Counted from the first letter of the stretch, positions 1 through 8,302 are shown. The stretch: DNA of 64,000 bases from Pseudomonas sp. MUP55 (GCF_034043515.1 NZ_CP138214.1:1736001-1800000); one strand, 5' to 3'. The notes: generated by a model from the sequence alone, not told the origin. A program made the numbers and translations.

Positions 1-113
1 AAGTGCGCCTCACTGGCGTGGTTGAACAGCACGCCGGCCAGCAGCGAGACCACGGCGGTGCAGCCGGCAAACAGCAGCGCCAGGCGGCTGGCGAGGGACA
101 GGCGCTGGATCAC
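1..113 (-). CDS. copS: Heavy-metal sensor histidine kinase, N-terminal fragment (CopS/CusS-like)
   Basis: Only the first 37 codons lie in the window; the gene runs off the left edge. It starts with GTG and overlaps the copR stop codon in a GTGA junction, so the two are translationally coupled. The fragment begins [15 protein letters not shown] and continues as a hydrophobic first transmembrane helix ending near LFNHASEAH, as in CopS/CusS/IrlS-type copper or silver sensor kinases. By family it senses periplasmic metal and phosphorylates the neighbouring regulator. The catalytic domains are outside the window, so the call rests on the N-terminus and on context. Confidence 0.75.
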   Translation of the reverse strand, partial: MIQRLSLASRLALLFAGCTAVVSLLAGVLFNHASEAH

Positions 114-790
114 GTGAAACGCTCCTCCAGTACGTAGCCCATGCCGCGTACGGTGTGGATCAGCTTGTTGGGATAAGCATCGTCGACTTTCAGGCGCAGG
201 CGGCGAATCGCGACTTCGATGATGTTGGTGTCGCTGTCGAAATTCATGTCCCAGACCTGCGAGGCGATCAGCGACTTGGGCAGCACTTCACCCTGACGGC
301 GCAGCAGCAGCTCCAGCAGGGAGAACTCCTTGGCGGTGAGATCGATACGCTGACCGCTGCGTTCGACACGGCGGCGGATCAGGTCCAGGCGCAGGTCGGC
401 CAGTTGCAGGTGGGTTTCCTGCGGCGCACTGCTGCCACGCCGTAACAGGCTACGCACGCGGGCGAGCAGTTCGGAAAAGGCGAACGGTTTGACCAGGTAA
501 TCGTCGGCCCCCAGTTCCAGGCCATGCACGCGGTCCTCCACTGCGTCGCGCGCGGTCAGGAACAATACCGGAATGTCCAGGCCGGCACTGCGCACCGCCT
601 GCAGGATTTGCCAGCCATCGCGACCGGGCAGCATCACATCGAGGATCAACAGGTCATAGTCGCCGGTCAGCGCCAGGTGCTGACCGGTGGTGCCGTCGGC
701 CACCAGTTCCGTGGTAAACCCCGCTTCGGCCAGGCCCTGGCGCAGATAATGGCCGGTCTTCGGTTGGTCTTCGACAATCAGCAGTTTCAT
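110..790 (-). CDS. copR: Copper-responsive OmpR-family response regulator
   Basis: A 226-residue two-component regulator. The receiver domain (about 1-115) shows the acidic pair E7/D8, phospho-acceptor D51 in [10 protein letters not shown] and K101 in LVKPF. A winged-helix DNA-binding domain follows (about 125-223) with the family ending [15 protein letters not shown]. It is closest to heavy-metal regulators CopR/CusR. It is co-transcribed with the sensor kinase that overlaps its stop and is divergent from a cupredoxin gene. A TGACA-type dyad in the gap (968-984) looks like its operator. Function by family: activates copper-tolerance genes in response to periplasmic copper. Confidence 0.9.
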   Translation of the reverse strand: MKLLIVEDQPKTGHYLRQGLAEAGFTTELVADGTTGQHLALTGDYDLLILDVMLPGRDGWQILQAVRSAGLDIPVLFLTARDAVEDRVHGLELGADDYLVKPFAFSELLARVRSLLRRGSSAPQETHLQLADLRLDLIRRRVERSGQRIDLTAKEFSLLELLLRRQGEVLPKSLIASQVWDMNFDSDTNIIEVAIRRLRLKVDDAYPNKLIHTVRGMGYVLEERFT

Positions 791-821
791 TCAAGGCTCT
801 TGGTAGTCGGGTACAGGACTA

Positions 822-922
822 TGTAGGAGCGAGCTTGCTCGCGAAAAACGCCAACGATAACGTGGGCTGTCTGACTTAACGTGTCGTGCTTAAGCCCTTC
901 GCGAGCAAGCTCGCTCCTACAA
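822..922. repeat. Paired inverted intergenic repeat, GAGCGAGCTTGCTCGC class
   Basis: A 25-base arm at 822-846 (TGTAGGAGCGAGCTTGCTCG plus CGAAA) is repeated in reverse complement at 898-922, with about 50 bases between. Each arm contains its own smaller palindrome. A second copy of this class is at 20005-20104. It matches the REP/BIME-type extragenic palindromes common in fluorescent Pseudomonas. It sits between the divergent copR and cupredoxin genes, on the copR side. Confidence 0.85.
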
Positions 923-967
923 AAAACATCGGGCTTTATACCGTGGGTTTCAGGGTATGGGCGCAAC

Positions 968-984
968 CTGACAAAGTTGTAATC
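968..984. promoter_or_regulatory. Putative CopR box
   Basis: TGACAA (969-974) and TTGTAA (977-982) form an imperfect dyad with a two-base centre. This resembles cop/cus boxes bound by heavy-metal OmpR-type regulators. It lies about 76 bases upstream of the cupredoxin start and between it and copR. The assignment is by motif resemblance and position only. Confidence 0.5.
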
Positions 985-1059
985 TAGCAGTCAGTTGGCT
1001 GGCAGCGAGGCCATCTTAAAGTGCCATTCAAACGAGTCACCCATTTTGGAGCGTGAAAG

Positions 1060-1572
1060 ATGGCGTTGCGTACACCTCTGTTCCTGGCCGGCTGCCTGTT
1101 GGCGCTGAGCTTCGATGCCATGGCCGATGCGGCTCACGCTTATGCATTCGGCCAGCCAGCGGCGGCTGATAAAGCCACGCGCACGGTGGAAGTGGTGCTG
1201 CAGGACATTTCTTTTTCGCCCACGTCTCTCGACGTCAAGGCCGGTGAGACGGTGCGTTTTGTGCTGATCAATAAAGGTCGGTTGCTGCACGAGTTCAACC
1301 TCGGCGACGCGGCCATGCACGCCGCACACCAGAAGGAAATGTTACAGATGCAGGCCAGCGGCATGCTCACGGCCACCGGTATGGGCGAAATGGACCACAG
1401 CAAGATGGACCATGGCGCCATGAAACACGATGACCCGAACAGTGTGCTGGTCGAGCCCGGCAAAACCGCCGAGCTGACCTGGACGTTCTCCAAGGCTACC
1501 GGCCTTGAGTTCGCCTGCAACCTCCCTGGGCATTACCAGGCGGGCATGGTCGGCAAACTGACCGTTGAGTAA
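1060..1572 (+). CDS. Periplasmic cupredoxin-like copper protein
   Basis: A 170-residue protein with a Sec signal peptide (MALRTPLFLAGCLLALSFDAMA, cleavage near 22-24). A plastocyanin/azurin-type fold follows: TVEVVLQDISFSPTSLDVKAGETVRF, candidate copper ligands H77 (in LLHEFN), C153, H158 and M163 in the C-terminal CNLPGHYQAGM loop. Residues 106-123 form a Met/His-rich insert with two MDH repeats, a likely extra metal-binding loop. It is divergent from copR with a CopR-box-like site between them, matching the conserved Pseudomonas order, so a role in periplasmic copper binding or tolerance is inferred. Confidence 0.85.
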   Translation: MALRTPLFLAGCLLALSFDAMADAAHAYAFGQPAAADKATRTVEVVLQDISFSPTSLDVKAGETVRFVLINKGRLLHEFNLGDAAMHAAHQKEMLQMQASGMLTATGMGEMDHSKMDHGAMKHDDPNSVLVEPGKTAELTWTFSKATGLEFACNLPGHYQAGMVGKLTVE

Positions 1573-1638
1573 GGCGTTCCTTAAGGGCGGGAGCAAAGGC
1601 TGGTAGACTGGCGCGGTTTATTTAGCCAGGTTTCCGCC

Positions 1639-2469
1639 ATGCATCCCGCAGCCGAACATTCGCCGCTGGGCAAGTCCAGTGAATACATCTCCACTTACAC
1701 CCCTTCGTTGCTGTTCCCGATCCCTCGCGCCGCCAAGTGGGCTGAGCTGGGCCTGAGCGCCGAGACCTTGCCTTACAAGGGCGTGGACTTCTGGAACTGC
1801 TTCGAACTGTCCTGGTTGCTGCCGTCCGGTAAGCCGGTGGTGGCCATCGGTGAATTCAGCATCCCGGCCGACTCGCCGAACATCATCGAGTCCAAGTCGT
1901 TCAAGCTGTACCTCAACTCGTTGAACCAGACCGCCTTTGCCGATACGCAGCGCCTGGAAGCGACCTTGCGCGAGGACCTCAGTGCTGCCGCGGGCAAGCC
2001 GGTCAGCGTGCGCATTCGCAGCCTGGCCGAGGTCGAGGCTGAAGGGGTGATGGCGCTGCCGGGCGTGTGCATCGACGAATTGGATATCAACGTCAGCAGC
2101 TACGAGCACCCGCGTCCGGAATTGCTGCGCTGTGATGATTCGCGCGTGGTGGAGGAGAGCGTGCACAGCCACCTGCTCAAATCCAACTGCCCTGTTACCA
2201 GCCAACCCGATTGGGGCAGTGTGGCGGTGGAATATCGCGGTGCGGCGCTGGATCACGCCAGCCTGTTGGAATACCTGGTGAGCTTTCGCCAGCACTCGGA
2301 TTTCCATGAACAGTGCGTGGAACGCATCTTCCTGGACCTGCAGCGTTTGCTCAAACCTGAGAAATTGACCGTGTATGCGCGGTATGTGCGGCGGGGCGGG
2401 TTGGATATCAACCCGTATCGCAGTACCGAAGACGTGGCGTTCCAGAACGTACGCCTGGCGCGTCAGTAG
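1639..2469 (+). CDS. queF: NADPH-dependent 7-cyano-7-deazaguanine reductase
   Basis: A 276-residue two-domain QueF of the YqcD/long type. It reduces the nitrile preQ0 to the amine preQ1 in queuosine tRNA modification, in the cytoplasm. The QueF signature [11 protein letters not shown] is at 84-94; nucleophile C184 and general acid D191 lie in [13 protein letters not shown]. The C-terminus FQNVRLARQ and overall length fit the family. Its place after the copper cluster is the usual Pseudomonas order. A palindromic repeat pair follows the stop. Confidence 0.96.
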   Translation: MHPAAEHSPLGKSSEYISTYTPSLLFPIPRAAKWAELGLSAETLPYKGVDFWNCFELSWLLPSGKPVVAIGEFSIPADSPNIIESKSFKLYLNSLNQTAFADTQRLEATLREDLSAAAGKPVSVRIRSLAEVEAEGVMALPGVCIDELDINVSSYEHPRPELLRCDDSRVVEESVHSHLLKSNCPVTSQPDWGSVAVEYRGAALDHASLLEYLVSFRQHSDFHEQCVERIFLDLQRLLKPEKLTVYARYVRRGGLDINPYRSTEDVAFQNVRLARQ

Positions 2470-2483
2470 CTTTCACGCAAAAC

Positions 2484-2579
2484 AAATGTGGGAGGGGGCT
2501 TGCCCCCGATAGCAGAGGTTCAGGCACAGATACTGTGACTGACACTCCGCTATCGGGGGCAAGCCCCCTCCCACATTTT
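2484..2579. repeat. REP-type inverted pair (GGGGGCTTGCCCCC class)
   Basis: The arm AAATGTGGGAGGGGGCTTGC, continuing CCCCGATAGC, is found at 2484-2512 and in reverse complement at about 2550-2579. Both lie in the gap between convergent queF and the DUF4404 gene, where a bidirectional terminator role is plausible. The same element recurs at many intergenic places in this window. Confidence 0.9.
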
Positions 2580-2605
2580 GCTTTTGTGCCGGACTTGGGT
2601 TCAGG

Positions 2606-2872
2606 TTAGATGCCGATGTTGCCCAGAGTGGTCATGATATTGCGCAATGCCGCAGAAATGACGGGGTGCTCAGCGTCGAACTCTATGGCCGCTTGATTCA
2701 CGTCGTCGGAGATGCTGGGCGTCTGGGTGGCAGGTTCCAATTCCAGTTGCACGTCGAATCTGGCAATCAGCTCTTCAAGTGCTTGACGTTTTTCAGCGGG
2801 CAACTCTGGATTATCTTCCAGCTGCTTGCGCACGATATCGGCCTGCTGTTGTAACTTCTCGCGATCAGGCAT
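2606..2872 (-). CDS. DUF4404 family small acidic protein
   Basis: An 88-residue soluble protein (MPDREKLQQQADIVRKQL...) with a strongly helical, charged N-terminal half (about 1-45) predicted to form a coiled coil or helical hairpin, and a C-terminal segment SAALRNIMTTLGNIGI. It resembles the DUF4404 family found next to queF in Pseudomonas. No catalytic residues, signal peptide or membrane segment are seen. The function is unknown. Family assignment is by recall of sequence pattern and gene order. Confidence 0.7.
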   Translation of the reverse strand: MPDREKLQQQADIVRKQLEDNPELPAEKRQALEELIARFDVQLELEPATQTPSISDDVNQAAIEFDAEHPVISAALRNIMTTLGNIGI

Positions 2873-2983
2873 GACATTCTTTCCTTTTATCGATAGGCAC
2901 TGGCATAGACCGCGGCACGCCGAGAAAGGTCTACGGGCTGGATTGTAGATTAATCCACGGCGGCCAAGCGTGCATGATCTCGA

Positions 2984-3592
2984 TCAGGGCTTCTCGCCTT
3001 TGAGCCGGCGCAGGCGGATGTCGGCCAGGCAGGTGCCGAGTTCACCGAGGTGATCAATGACAGAGTGCACGCCCAATCCATAGAGTGCCACGGTGGCCTT
3101 GCCGCGTTTGTGCTCGCGTTCCTTATCGCTCAGTGCCTGCCACTGCTGCGGTGCCACGCCGCAGAGCGAGCCGCAGGAGGCGAGGCCAATGGTCCACAAT
3201 CCCGCATTCAGACCCGCTTGCAAAAGGCGCGGCTCGCCGCTGACCAGTACGCAGCCCTCCAGACGTGCGATGTTCAGCTCCATCAAGGCGTGCCAGCAGG
3301 CGTGGGGCGCCGGCCAGCGGATGGCGCAGGGCGAGGCGGCCTTGAGCCAGGCGGGCAGGGTGGCGGCCAGCGGCGTTGTGATGGAGGCGGGCAACTCATC
3401 CAGCCAGGCGCAGGGCACGCCTTGCTCCTTCAGGCTGCGCAGGATTTTCAGCGCCCCAGGTGTGGCCTGGGAGTCGGGAGAGGGGGCGTCGCTACGGGCC
3501 CGGGAACCGAAATCCACCAGGCAGCCACTCAGCCCAAACAACACGGCGGTCAACGCGGGGGCAGTGGCGACGGCTATCTCGGCATGTGGCAT
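2984..3592 (-). CDS. HAD-superfamily phosphonatase-like protein, catalytic Asp missing
   Basis: A 202-residue protein that aligns by eye with phosphonoacetaldehyde hydrolase (PhnX): motif I region VLFGLSGCLVDFG (17-29), a later GLNAGLWTIGLASCGSLCG stretch and a C-terminal HSVIDHLGEL. In active HAD enzymes motif I reads FDxxGTxxDF. Here the nucleophile Asp is Gly20 and the usual Thr is Cys24. Phosphatase chemistry is therefore unlikely. It occupies the position of the gene annotated as a probable phosphonatase between queF and the mlaA homologue in other pseudomonads. It may be a pseudoenzyme with a binding or regulatory role. Confidence 0.65.
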   Translation of the reverse strand: MPHAEIAVATAPALTAVLFGLSGCLVDFGSRARSDAPSPDSQATPGALKILRSLKEQGVPCAWLDELPASITTPLAATLPAWLKAASPCAIRWPAPHACWHALMELNIARLEGCVLVSGEPRLLQAGLNAGLWTIGLASCGSLCGVAPQQWQALSDKEREHKRGKATVALYGLGVHSVIDHLGELGTCLADIRLRRLKGEKP

Positions 3593-3787
3593 CTGAACGT
3601 CCCTGAAATAGTTGCAACGCTATCGGGGCGGCATGACAGGTGCATGACATCGGTGGAGTTTGTAGGAATTTTGTGCAAATCATGAAAGTCGTTTCCTTGC
3701 GACTGCCTAAATCGACACTTCCGTCATATACTGACGGCCTTATTCAGGGCATAGCGCCCATGACAGACCATCCAAGGAGCAAAAGCT

Positions 3788-4477
3788 ATGCGCTGGAGCC
3801 AGTATTTCGCTCAGCTGTCGGTGTGTGCCACCGTCCTGTTGGCACCGTTCGCCGCTCAAGCAGCGACGGAAGACGACCCATGGGAAAGCGTCAACCGCCC
3901 GATCTTCACCTTCAACGATACCGTTGACACCTACGCCCTCAAGCCACTCGCCCAGGGCTATCAGTTCGTCACCCCGCAATTCGTGCAGGACGGCGTTCAC
4001 AACTTCTTCCGCAATATCGGCGATGTCGGCAACCTGGCCAACAACGTTCTGCAGCTCAAGCCGCACAATGCTGGCGTTGACACGGCCCGTCTGCTGGTCA
4101 ACACCACGTTTGGTGTACTGGGCTTCATTGATGTCGGCACCAAAATGGGGCTGCAGCGCAGCGACGAAGACTTCGGCCAAACCCTCGGCTACTGGGGCGT
4201 CGGCAGCGGTCCCTACGTGATGATCCCGTTGCTGGGCCCAAGCACCTTGCGTGACGCGCCGTCCAAGTACGTGGACAGCTACACCCAACCGTACCGCTAC
4301 ATGAACGATATCGGCTGGCGCAACAGCACCTTCGGCCTGAACATCGTTGATGTGCGTGCCAGCCTGCTCGACAGCGAAAAGCTGATCAGCGGCGACAAGT
4401 ACACCTTTATCCGTAACGCCTACCTGCAGAACCGTGAGTTCAAGGTCAAGGACGGCAAGGTCGTCGACGACTTTTAA
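3788..4477 (+). CDS. mlaA: MlaA/VacJ family outer-membrane phospholipid asymmetry protein
   Basis: A 229-residue MlaA family member. By family it removes mislocalised phospholipid from the outer leaflet of the outer membrane and passes it to MlaC. It shows a Sec signal peptide (about 1-25, AAQA cleavage), the family start DPWESVNRPIFTFND, the central NNVLQLKPHNAGVDTARLLVNTTFGVLGFIDV and GYWGVGSGPYVMIPLLGPSTLRD. Unlike E. coli VacJ there is no lipobox Cys after the hydrophobic core: the only early Cys (C13) is inside it. So this form is probably exported but not lipidated. An intrinsic terminator follows directly. SD AAGGAGC lies just before the ATG. Confidence 0.92.
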   Translation: MRWSQYFAQLSVCATVLLAPFAAQAATEDDPWESVNRPIFTFNDTVDTYALKPLAQGYQFVTPQFVQDGVHNFFRNIGDVGNLANNVLQLKPHNAGVDTARLLVNTTFGVLGFIDVGTKMGLQRSDEDFGQTLGYWGVGSGPYVMIPLLGPSTLRDAPSKYVDSYTQPYRYMNDIGWRNSTFGLNIVDVRASLLDSEKLISGDKYTFIRNAYLQNREFKVKDGKVVDDF

Positions 4478-4498
4478 GCTGTGACGTTTTGAAATAAA

Positions 4499-4527
4499 AA
4501 AGGCGACCCGTGCAGGTCGCCTTTTTT
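4499..4527 (+). terminator. Intrinsic terminator after mlaA
   Basis: The stem arms AGGCGACC and GGTCGCCT flank a CGTGCA loop, followed by a run of six T. It starts about 20 bases past the mlaA stop. Confidence 0.9.
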
Positions 4528-4550
4528 ATGCGCGCTGATCAGCAGACCTC

Positions 4551-4690
4551 TGATCGTTCCCTCGCTCCGCGTGGGAATGCATCCCGTGACGCTCCGCGTC
4601 ACCATTGCGCAGAATTTCTGGTTTATGCACTTAAAGCAGGACGCGGAGCGTCCCCGGCGGCATTCCCACGCAGAGCGCGGGAACGATCAT
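4551..4690. repeat. 140-bp palindromic element with long inverted ends, flanked by a direct duplication
   Basis: The left end, TGATCGTTCCCTCGCTCCGC onward (4551-4602), is the imperfect reverse complement of the right end (4640-4690). The arms are about 50 bases with a loop of about 35. It has no coding capacity. It is flanked by a near-identical 28-base sequence at 4516-4543 and 4696-4723, which covers the 3' part of the mlaA terminator. The structure is that of a MITE or long intergenic palindrome. Confidence 0.75.
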
Positions 4691-4718
4691 GTACTGTCGC
4701 CTTTTTTTGTGCGCGCTA

Positions 4719-5024
4719 TCAGCGCATTTTCAGAATCTTCAGGCCCAGGTGCTGCTCATCGCCTGCGGCCTTGGTCCACACCACCTCGGTATCGGCCTCA
4801 AGCCCCGTGAGTGCAGCGTGCTCTGAATCGATGCGCACGGTCAGCAAGTCGCCCACGCTGAACTGGCGAGGTGCCTGCACCTGCATGCCGGAGCTGGAAA
4901 GGTCCAGGCAGACCCCTGCAATCTCCTGCCCGGCGTGGATCAATGACACATCGGCATCCACCCGCATGCGGATGAAATCGCGTTTTTCGGCGTGGTCGCG
5001 CTCATGTTCGCTCACAGCATCCAT
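4719..5024 (-). CDS. PilZ domain protein (c-di-GMP receptor)
   Basis: A 101-residue single-domain PilZ protein. The c-di-GMP binding signature is intact: an RxxxR motif in EKRDFIRM (R15, R19) and D/NxSxxG in LDLSSSGMQV. It has no membrane or effector domain, so it probably acts by protein-protein contact after binding c-di-GMP. It lies convergent to mlaA and divergent from rssB, in the conserved order. Its last codons overlap the second copy of the duplicated terminator sequence (4696-4723). Confidence 0.9.
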   Translation of the reverse strand: MDAVSEHERDHAEKRDFIRMRVDADVSLIHAGQEIAGVCLDLSSSGMQVQAPRQFSVGDLLTVRIDSEHAALTGLEADTEVVWTKAAGDEQHLGLKILKMR

Positions 5025-5291
5025 CCTTACTTTGCGTTGTGGTGGTGAGCGTTCTTATAACTCCCGGTGATTTGCGGTGTAAAGACGTCCGGCGACCATC
5101 GGCATGAGCTTGAAACCCCTCACGGATGGGAGTACCGTCTGCGCCTTAGAAGGGCACCTCTGCTTTACCGTTGTGCATGGGCTAAATCCCAATGCTTTGT
5201 AGGACAGAGAGGCTAGAAAGCGAATCCAGTACGTGAGCCCGGCCATTGTCGAGCCGCCTACGCCAACCTAATTCTGGCGCCGTTTGCCCAC

Positions 5292-6473
5292 ATGCAAAAA
5301 ACCAGTGCCACGCTGCTGATAATCGATGACGACGAAGTAGTGCGCGCGAGTCTCGCGGCCTATTTGGAAGACAGTGGCTTCAGCGTCCTGCAGGCCGGCA
5401 ACGGCCAACAGGGTCTCCAGGTATTCGAGCGCGACAAGCCCGACCTTGTGATCTGCGACTTGCGCATGCCCCAAATGGGCGGCCTTGAGCTGATTCGCCA
5501 GGTGACCGAGCTCGCCCCGCAGACGCCGGTGATTGTCGTGTCCGGTGCCGGGGTCATGAATGACGCCGTTGAAGCCCTGCGCCTGGGTGCCGCCGATTAC
5601 CTGATCAAACCCCTGGAAGACCTTGCCGTGCTGGAGCACTCGGTGCGCCGCGCCCTGGACCGTGCACGGCTGCTGGGGGAAAACCAGCGCTACCGCGAAA
5701 AGCTCGAAACCGCCAATCGCGAACTCGAAGCCAGCCTGAACCTGCTCCAGGAAGACCAGAACGCCGGTCGCCAGGTGCAGATGAACATGCTGCCGGTCAG
5801 CCCGTGGACCATTGACGAGTTCAAGTTTGCCCACCAGATCATCCCGTCGTTGTACCTGTCGGGTGATTTTGTCGACTATTTCCGTGTGGACGAGCGACGT
5901 GTGGCGTTCTACCTGGCCGACGTCTCCGGCCACGGTGCTTCCTCAGCTTTTGTTACCGTGTTGTTGAAATTCATGACAACGCGGTTATTGTTTGAATCCA
6001 AGCGCAACGGTACCTTGCCGGAGTTCACCCCCTCCGAGGTGCTGGGCCACATCAACCGGGGCCTGATCAGCTGCAAGCTGGGCAAGCACGTGACGATGGT
6101 GGGCGGCGTGATCGATGAAGAAACCGGTCTTTTGACCTACAGCATCGGCGGTCACCTGCCGATGCCGGTTTTATACACTCCAGACAGTGTGCGTTACCTG
6201 GAAGGGCGTGGTTTGCCGGTGGGCTTGTTCAATGAAGCCACCTACGAAGACCACATCCTGGAACTGCCGCCGACCTTCAGCCTGACGCTGATGTCCGACG
6301 GTATCCTGGACCTGCTTCCAGAGCCTACACTCAAAGAGAAAGAAGCCGCCTTGCCCCAAAAGGTCAAGTCGGCGGGCGGCAGCCTGGATGGTCTGCGGCA
6401 GGTTTTTGGATTGGCCACGCTAGGGGAGATGCCGGATGATATCGCCCTATTGGTGTTGAGCAGGAATCTTTGA
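5292..6473 (+). CDS. rssB: Response regulator with PP2C-type phosphatase output (RssB-like)
   Basis: A 393-residue protein. The N-terminal receiver (about 5-120) has D12-D14, phospho-acceptor D56 in LVICDLRMP and K106 in LIKPLED. A helical linker (about 125-170, NRELEASLNLLQ) leads to a PP2C/SpoIIE-type Ser/Thr phosphatase (about 175-393) with LSGDFVDYF, LADVSGHGASSAFVT, GGHLPMPVLY, LMSDGILDL and MPDDIALLVL. The next gene encodes a STAS protein whose start overlaps this stop, which fits a partner-switch pair in which the phosphatase acts on the STAS protein. Orthologues in Pseudomonas are named RssB and linked to general-stress sigma control. Unlike enteric RssB the output domain keeps the metal-binding Asp residues. 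Confidence 0.9.
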   Translation: MQKTSATLLIIDDDEVVRASLAAYLEDSGFSVLQAGNGQQGLQVFERDKPDLVICDLRMPQMGGLELIRQVTELAPQTPVIVVSGAGVMNDAVEALRLGAADYLIKPLEDLAVLEHSVRRALDRARLLGENQRYREKLETANRELEASLNLLQEDQNAGRQVQMNMLPVSPWTIDEFKFAHQIIPSLYLSGDFVDYFRVDERRVAFYLADVSGHGASSAFVTVLLKFMTTRLLFESKRNGTLPEFTPSEVLGHINRGLISCKLGKHVTMVGGVIDEETGLLTYSIGGHLPMPVLYTPDSVRYLEGRGLPVGLFNEATYEDHILELPPTFSLTLMSDGILDLLPEPTLKEKEAALPQKVKSAGGSLDGLRQVFGLATLGEMPDDIALLVLSRNL

Positions 6474-6955
6474 TGAGTACCGGAAGAATCCAATTCGCCG
6501 AGCAAGACGGGACCTTCGTCCTGAAGTTCGTCGGTGAAGTGCGCCTGACCCTGTGTTCGGCGCTGGATGCGACGATTGAGCGGATCTTCACAGCGCTGAA
6601 CTTCTCGGCGATTGTGATCGATCTGACCGAAACCCGCAGCATCGATAGCACCACCCTGGGCCTGTTGGCCAAGTTGTCCATTCTGTCTCGGCAGAAGGTT
6701 GGCCTGTTGCCGACCGTCGTCACCACCCACGAAGACATCACCCGGCTGCTGCAGTCCATGGGTTTTGACCAGGTGTTCAACATCGTTGACCGCCCGATCC
6801 CGTGCCCTGAATGCCTGACCGACCTGCCTTCCCAGGATCAGTCCGAGGAAATCGTACGGGTCAAGGTGCTGGAAGCGCACAAGATTCTGATGGGCTTGAA
6901 CGAGTCCAACCGCGAAGCCTTCCACGACCTCGTCAACGCCCTCGAACGCCACTGA
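6473..6955 (+). CDS. rssC: STAS-domain anti-sigma-factor antagonist (RssC-like)
   Basis: A 160-residue protein starting at the ATG that overlaps the rssB stop (TGATG); an upstream in-frame TTG at 6470 is less likely. The STAS fold spans about 5-110: FVLKFVGEVRLTLCSALDATIE, then SIDSTTLGLLAK, where S59 is in the position of the phosphorylated Ser of SpoIIAA-type antagonists. The C-terminal extension (about 110-160) contains CPECL and a helical tail. By family its phosphorylation state controls binding to an anti-sigma factor or kinase; the adjacent RssB phosphatase is the expected activator. No cognate kinase is encoded nearby. Confidence 0.88.
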   Translation: MSTGRIQFAEQDGTFVLKFVGEVRLTLCSALDATIERIFTALNFSAIVIDLTETRSIDSTTLGLLAKLSILSRQKVGLLPTVVTTHEDITRLLQSMGFDQVFNIVDRPIPCPECLTDLPSQDQSEEIVRVKVLEAHKILMGLNESNREAFHDLVNALERH

Positions 6956-6978
6956 CCCCCACTTTTGAAATGCAATCA

Positions 6979-7072
6979 AAATGTGGGAGGGGGCTTGCCC
7001 CCGATAGCGATGTGTCAGTTATGAATAAGCTGGCTGACACTCTGCCATCGGGGGCAAGCCCCCTCCCACATT
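6979..7072. repeat. REP-type inverted pair
   Basis: GTGGGAGGGGGCTTGCCCCC arms face each other with a short spacer containing TGTCAG/CTGACA. It lies between convergent rssC and tal. Confidence 0.9.
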
Positions 7073-7103
7073 AACCTGCGACAGGCTTGAAACCGGCGCC
7101 CAC

Positions 7104-7140
7104 AAAAAAGGGCGGCACCCGCCAAGGTGCCGCCCTTTTT
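7104..7140 (-). terminator. Intrinsic terminator of tal (bidirectional)
   Basis: AAAAAAGGGCGGCACC and GGTGCCGCCCTTTTT form a 10-bp GC-rich stem flanked by an A run and a T run, so it can work for tal on the minus strand and for rssC on the plus strand. Confidence 0.9.
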
Positions 7141-7153
7141 GCCGTCTTCGCTT

Positions 7154-8080
7154 TTACAGCTTGGCCGACAACAACGCCTCCAGCTTCTCCTGGTCCCGAG
7201 CAAACTGACGAATCCCCTCCGCCAGCTTCTCAGTCGCCATCGCATCCTCGTTGGACTCCCAACGGAACTGCGCTTCAGTCATGTGCACCCGCGCTTCACC
7301 GGCATGGCCTGGCGACAACTTGCGTTCCAGCTTGCCTTCATCGGCCGCCAGCTTCTCCAGCAAGTCCGGGCTGATGGTCAAGCGATCGCAACCGGCCAGC
7401 TCCTCGATCTGGCTCAGGTTACGGAAGCTCGCACCCATCACCACGGTCTTATAGCCATTGGCCTTGTAGTAGTTGTAAATACGCGTCACCGACTGCACGC
7501 CCGGGTCATCGGAACCGGTGTAGTCGTTGCCGTTGGCCTTCTTGTACCAGTCGTAGATACGGCCCACGAACGGCGAGATCAGGAATACACCCGCTTCAGC
7601 ACACGCCACGGCCTGAGCGAAGGAGAACAGCAGCGTCAGGTTGGTCTGGATGCCTTCTTTTTCCAGCTTTTCCGCGGCGCGGATACCTTCCCAGGTGGAA
7701 GCGATCTTGATCAGCACACGGTCACGGCTAACGCCGGCCTTGTCGTACAGCTCGATCAGACGGTGCGCACGCTTGAGAATCGCGCCTTCGTCGAACGACA
7801 AGCGGGCATCCACCTCGGTGGAAATACGGCCCGGCACCACTTTCAGAATTTCCTGACCCACCGCCACCGCAAAGCGGTCGCTGGCCAGACCAACGTCGCC
7901 GTTGCAGTCCTGCACACACTCATCCAGCAACTTGGCATAGCCCGAAATCGACGAGGCCTTGAGCAGCAGGGAAGGGTTGGTCGTAGCGTCTTGCGGTTTG
8001 AGTTTGGCGAGCGTGGAGAAATCGCCGGTATCGGCTACAACGGTGGTGAGTTGCTTGAGTTGTTCCAGCTTGGAAGTCAT
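7154..8080 (-). CDS. tal: Transaldolase
   Basis: A 308-residue class I transaldolase (pentose phosphate pathway, cytoplasm). The start [11 protein letters not shown] is chosen because the in-frame extension upstream is unlike the family and an AGGA-type SD precedes this ATG. Signatures: [12 protein letters not shown] near residues 31-42, Schiff-base lysine K125 in [22 protein letters not shown], and [12 protein letters not shown]. Order rssB-rssC-tal-dusA is the conserved Pseudomonas arrangement. The terminator at 7104-7140 closes the unit. Confidence 0.96.
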   Translation of the reverse strand: MTSKLEQLKQLTTVVADTGDFSTLAKLKPQDATTNPSLLLKASSISGYAKLLDECVQDCNGDVGLASDRFAVAVGQEILKVVPGRISTEVDARLSFDEGAILKRAHRLIELYDKAGVSRDRVLIKIASTWEGIRAAEKLEKEGIQTNLTLLFSFAQAVACAEAGVFLISPFVGRIYDWYKKANGNDYTGSDDPGVQSVTRIYNYYKANGYKTVVMGASFRNLSQIEELAGCDRLTISPDLLEKLAADEGKLERKLSPGHAGEARVHMTEAQFRWESNEDAMATEKLAEGIRQFARDQEKLEALLSAKL

Positions 8081-8302
8081 GGGCGTGCTCTGTCCTGTGG
8101 GTCTGATGACATTACCCGAGCGCTGGCAGGCGCTCAAGGGCGCAAATGCGTTAGGTCGTTTGCGAGGGCAATAACCTGAAAACAGCCGTTTGAATGGCGG
8201 CCGTACTGCTCAATAGGAGGCCAAAACCGTTGGCAGGTTCAACCCAATTGCCCGATAGCGCCTTCATAGCCACCGAGATCTCCCCTGGCACACACCGGAC
8301 CC

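Noticed and set aside
5055..5246. 63-codon minus-strand ORF in the pilZ-rssB gap
   Set aside because: No SD or family resemblance, and it occupies the expected promoter region of two divergent genes.
2484..7072. Repeated palindromes as a CRISPR array
   Set aside because: Copies are scattered singly or as facing pairs between genes, not evenly spaced, and no cas gene is present.
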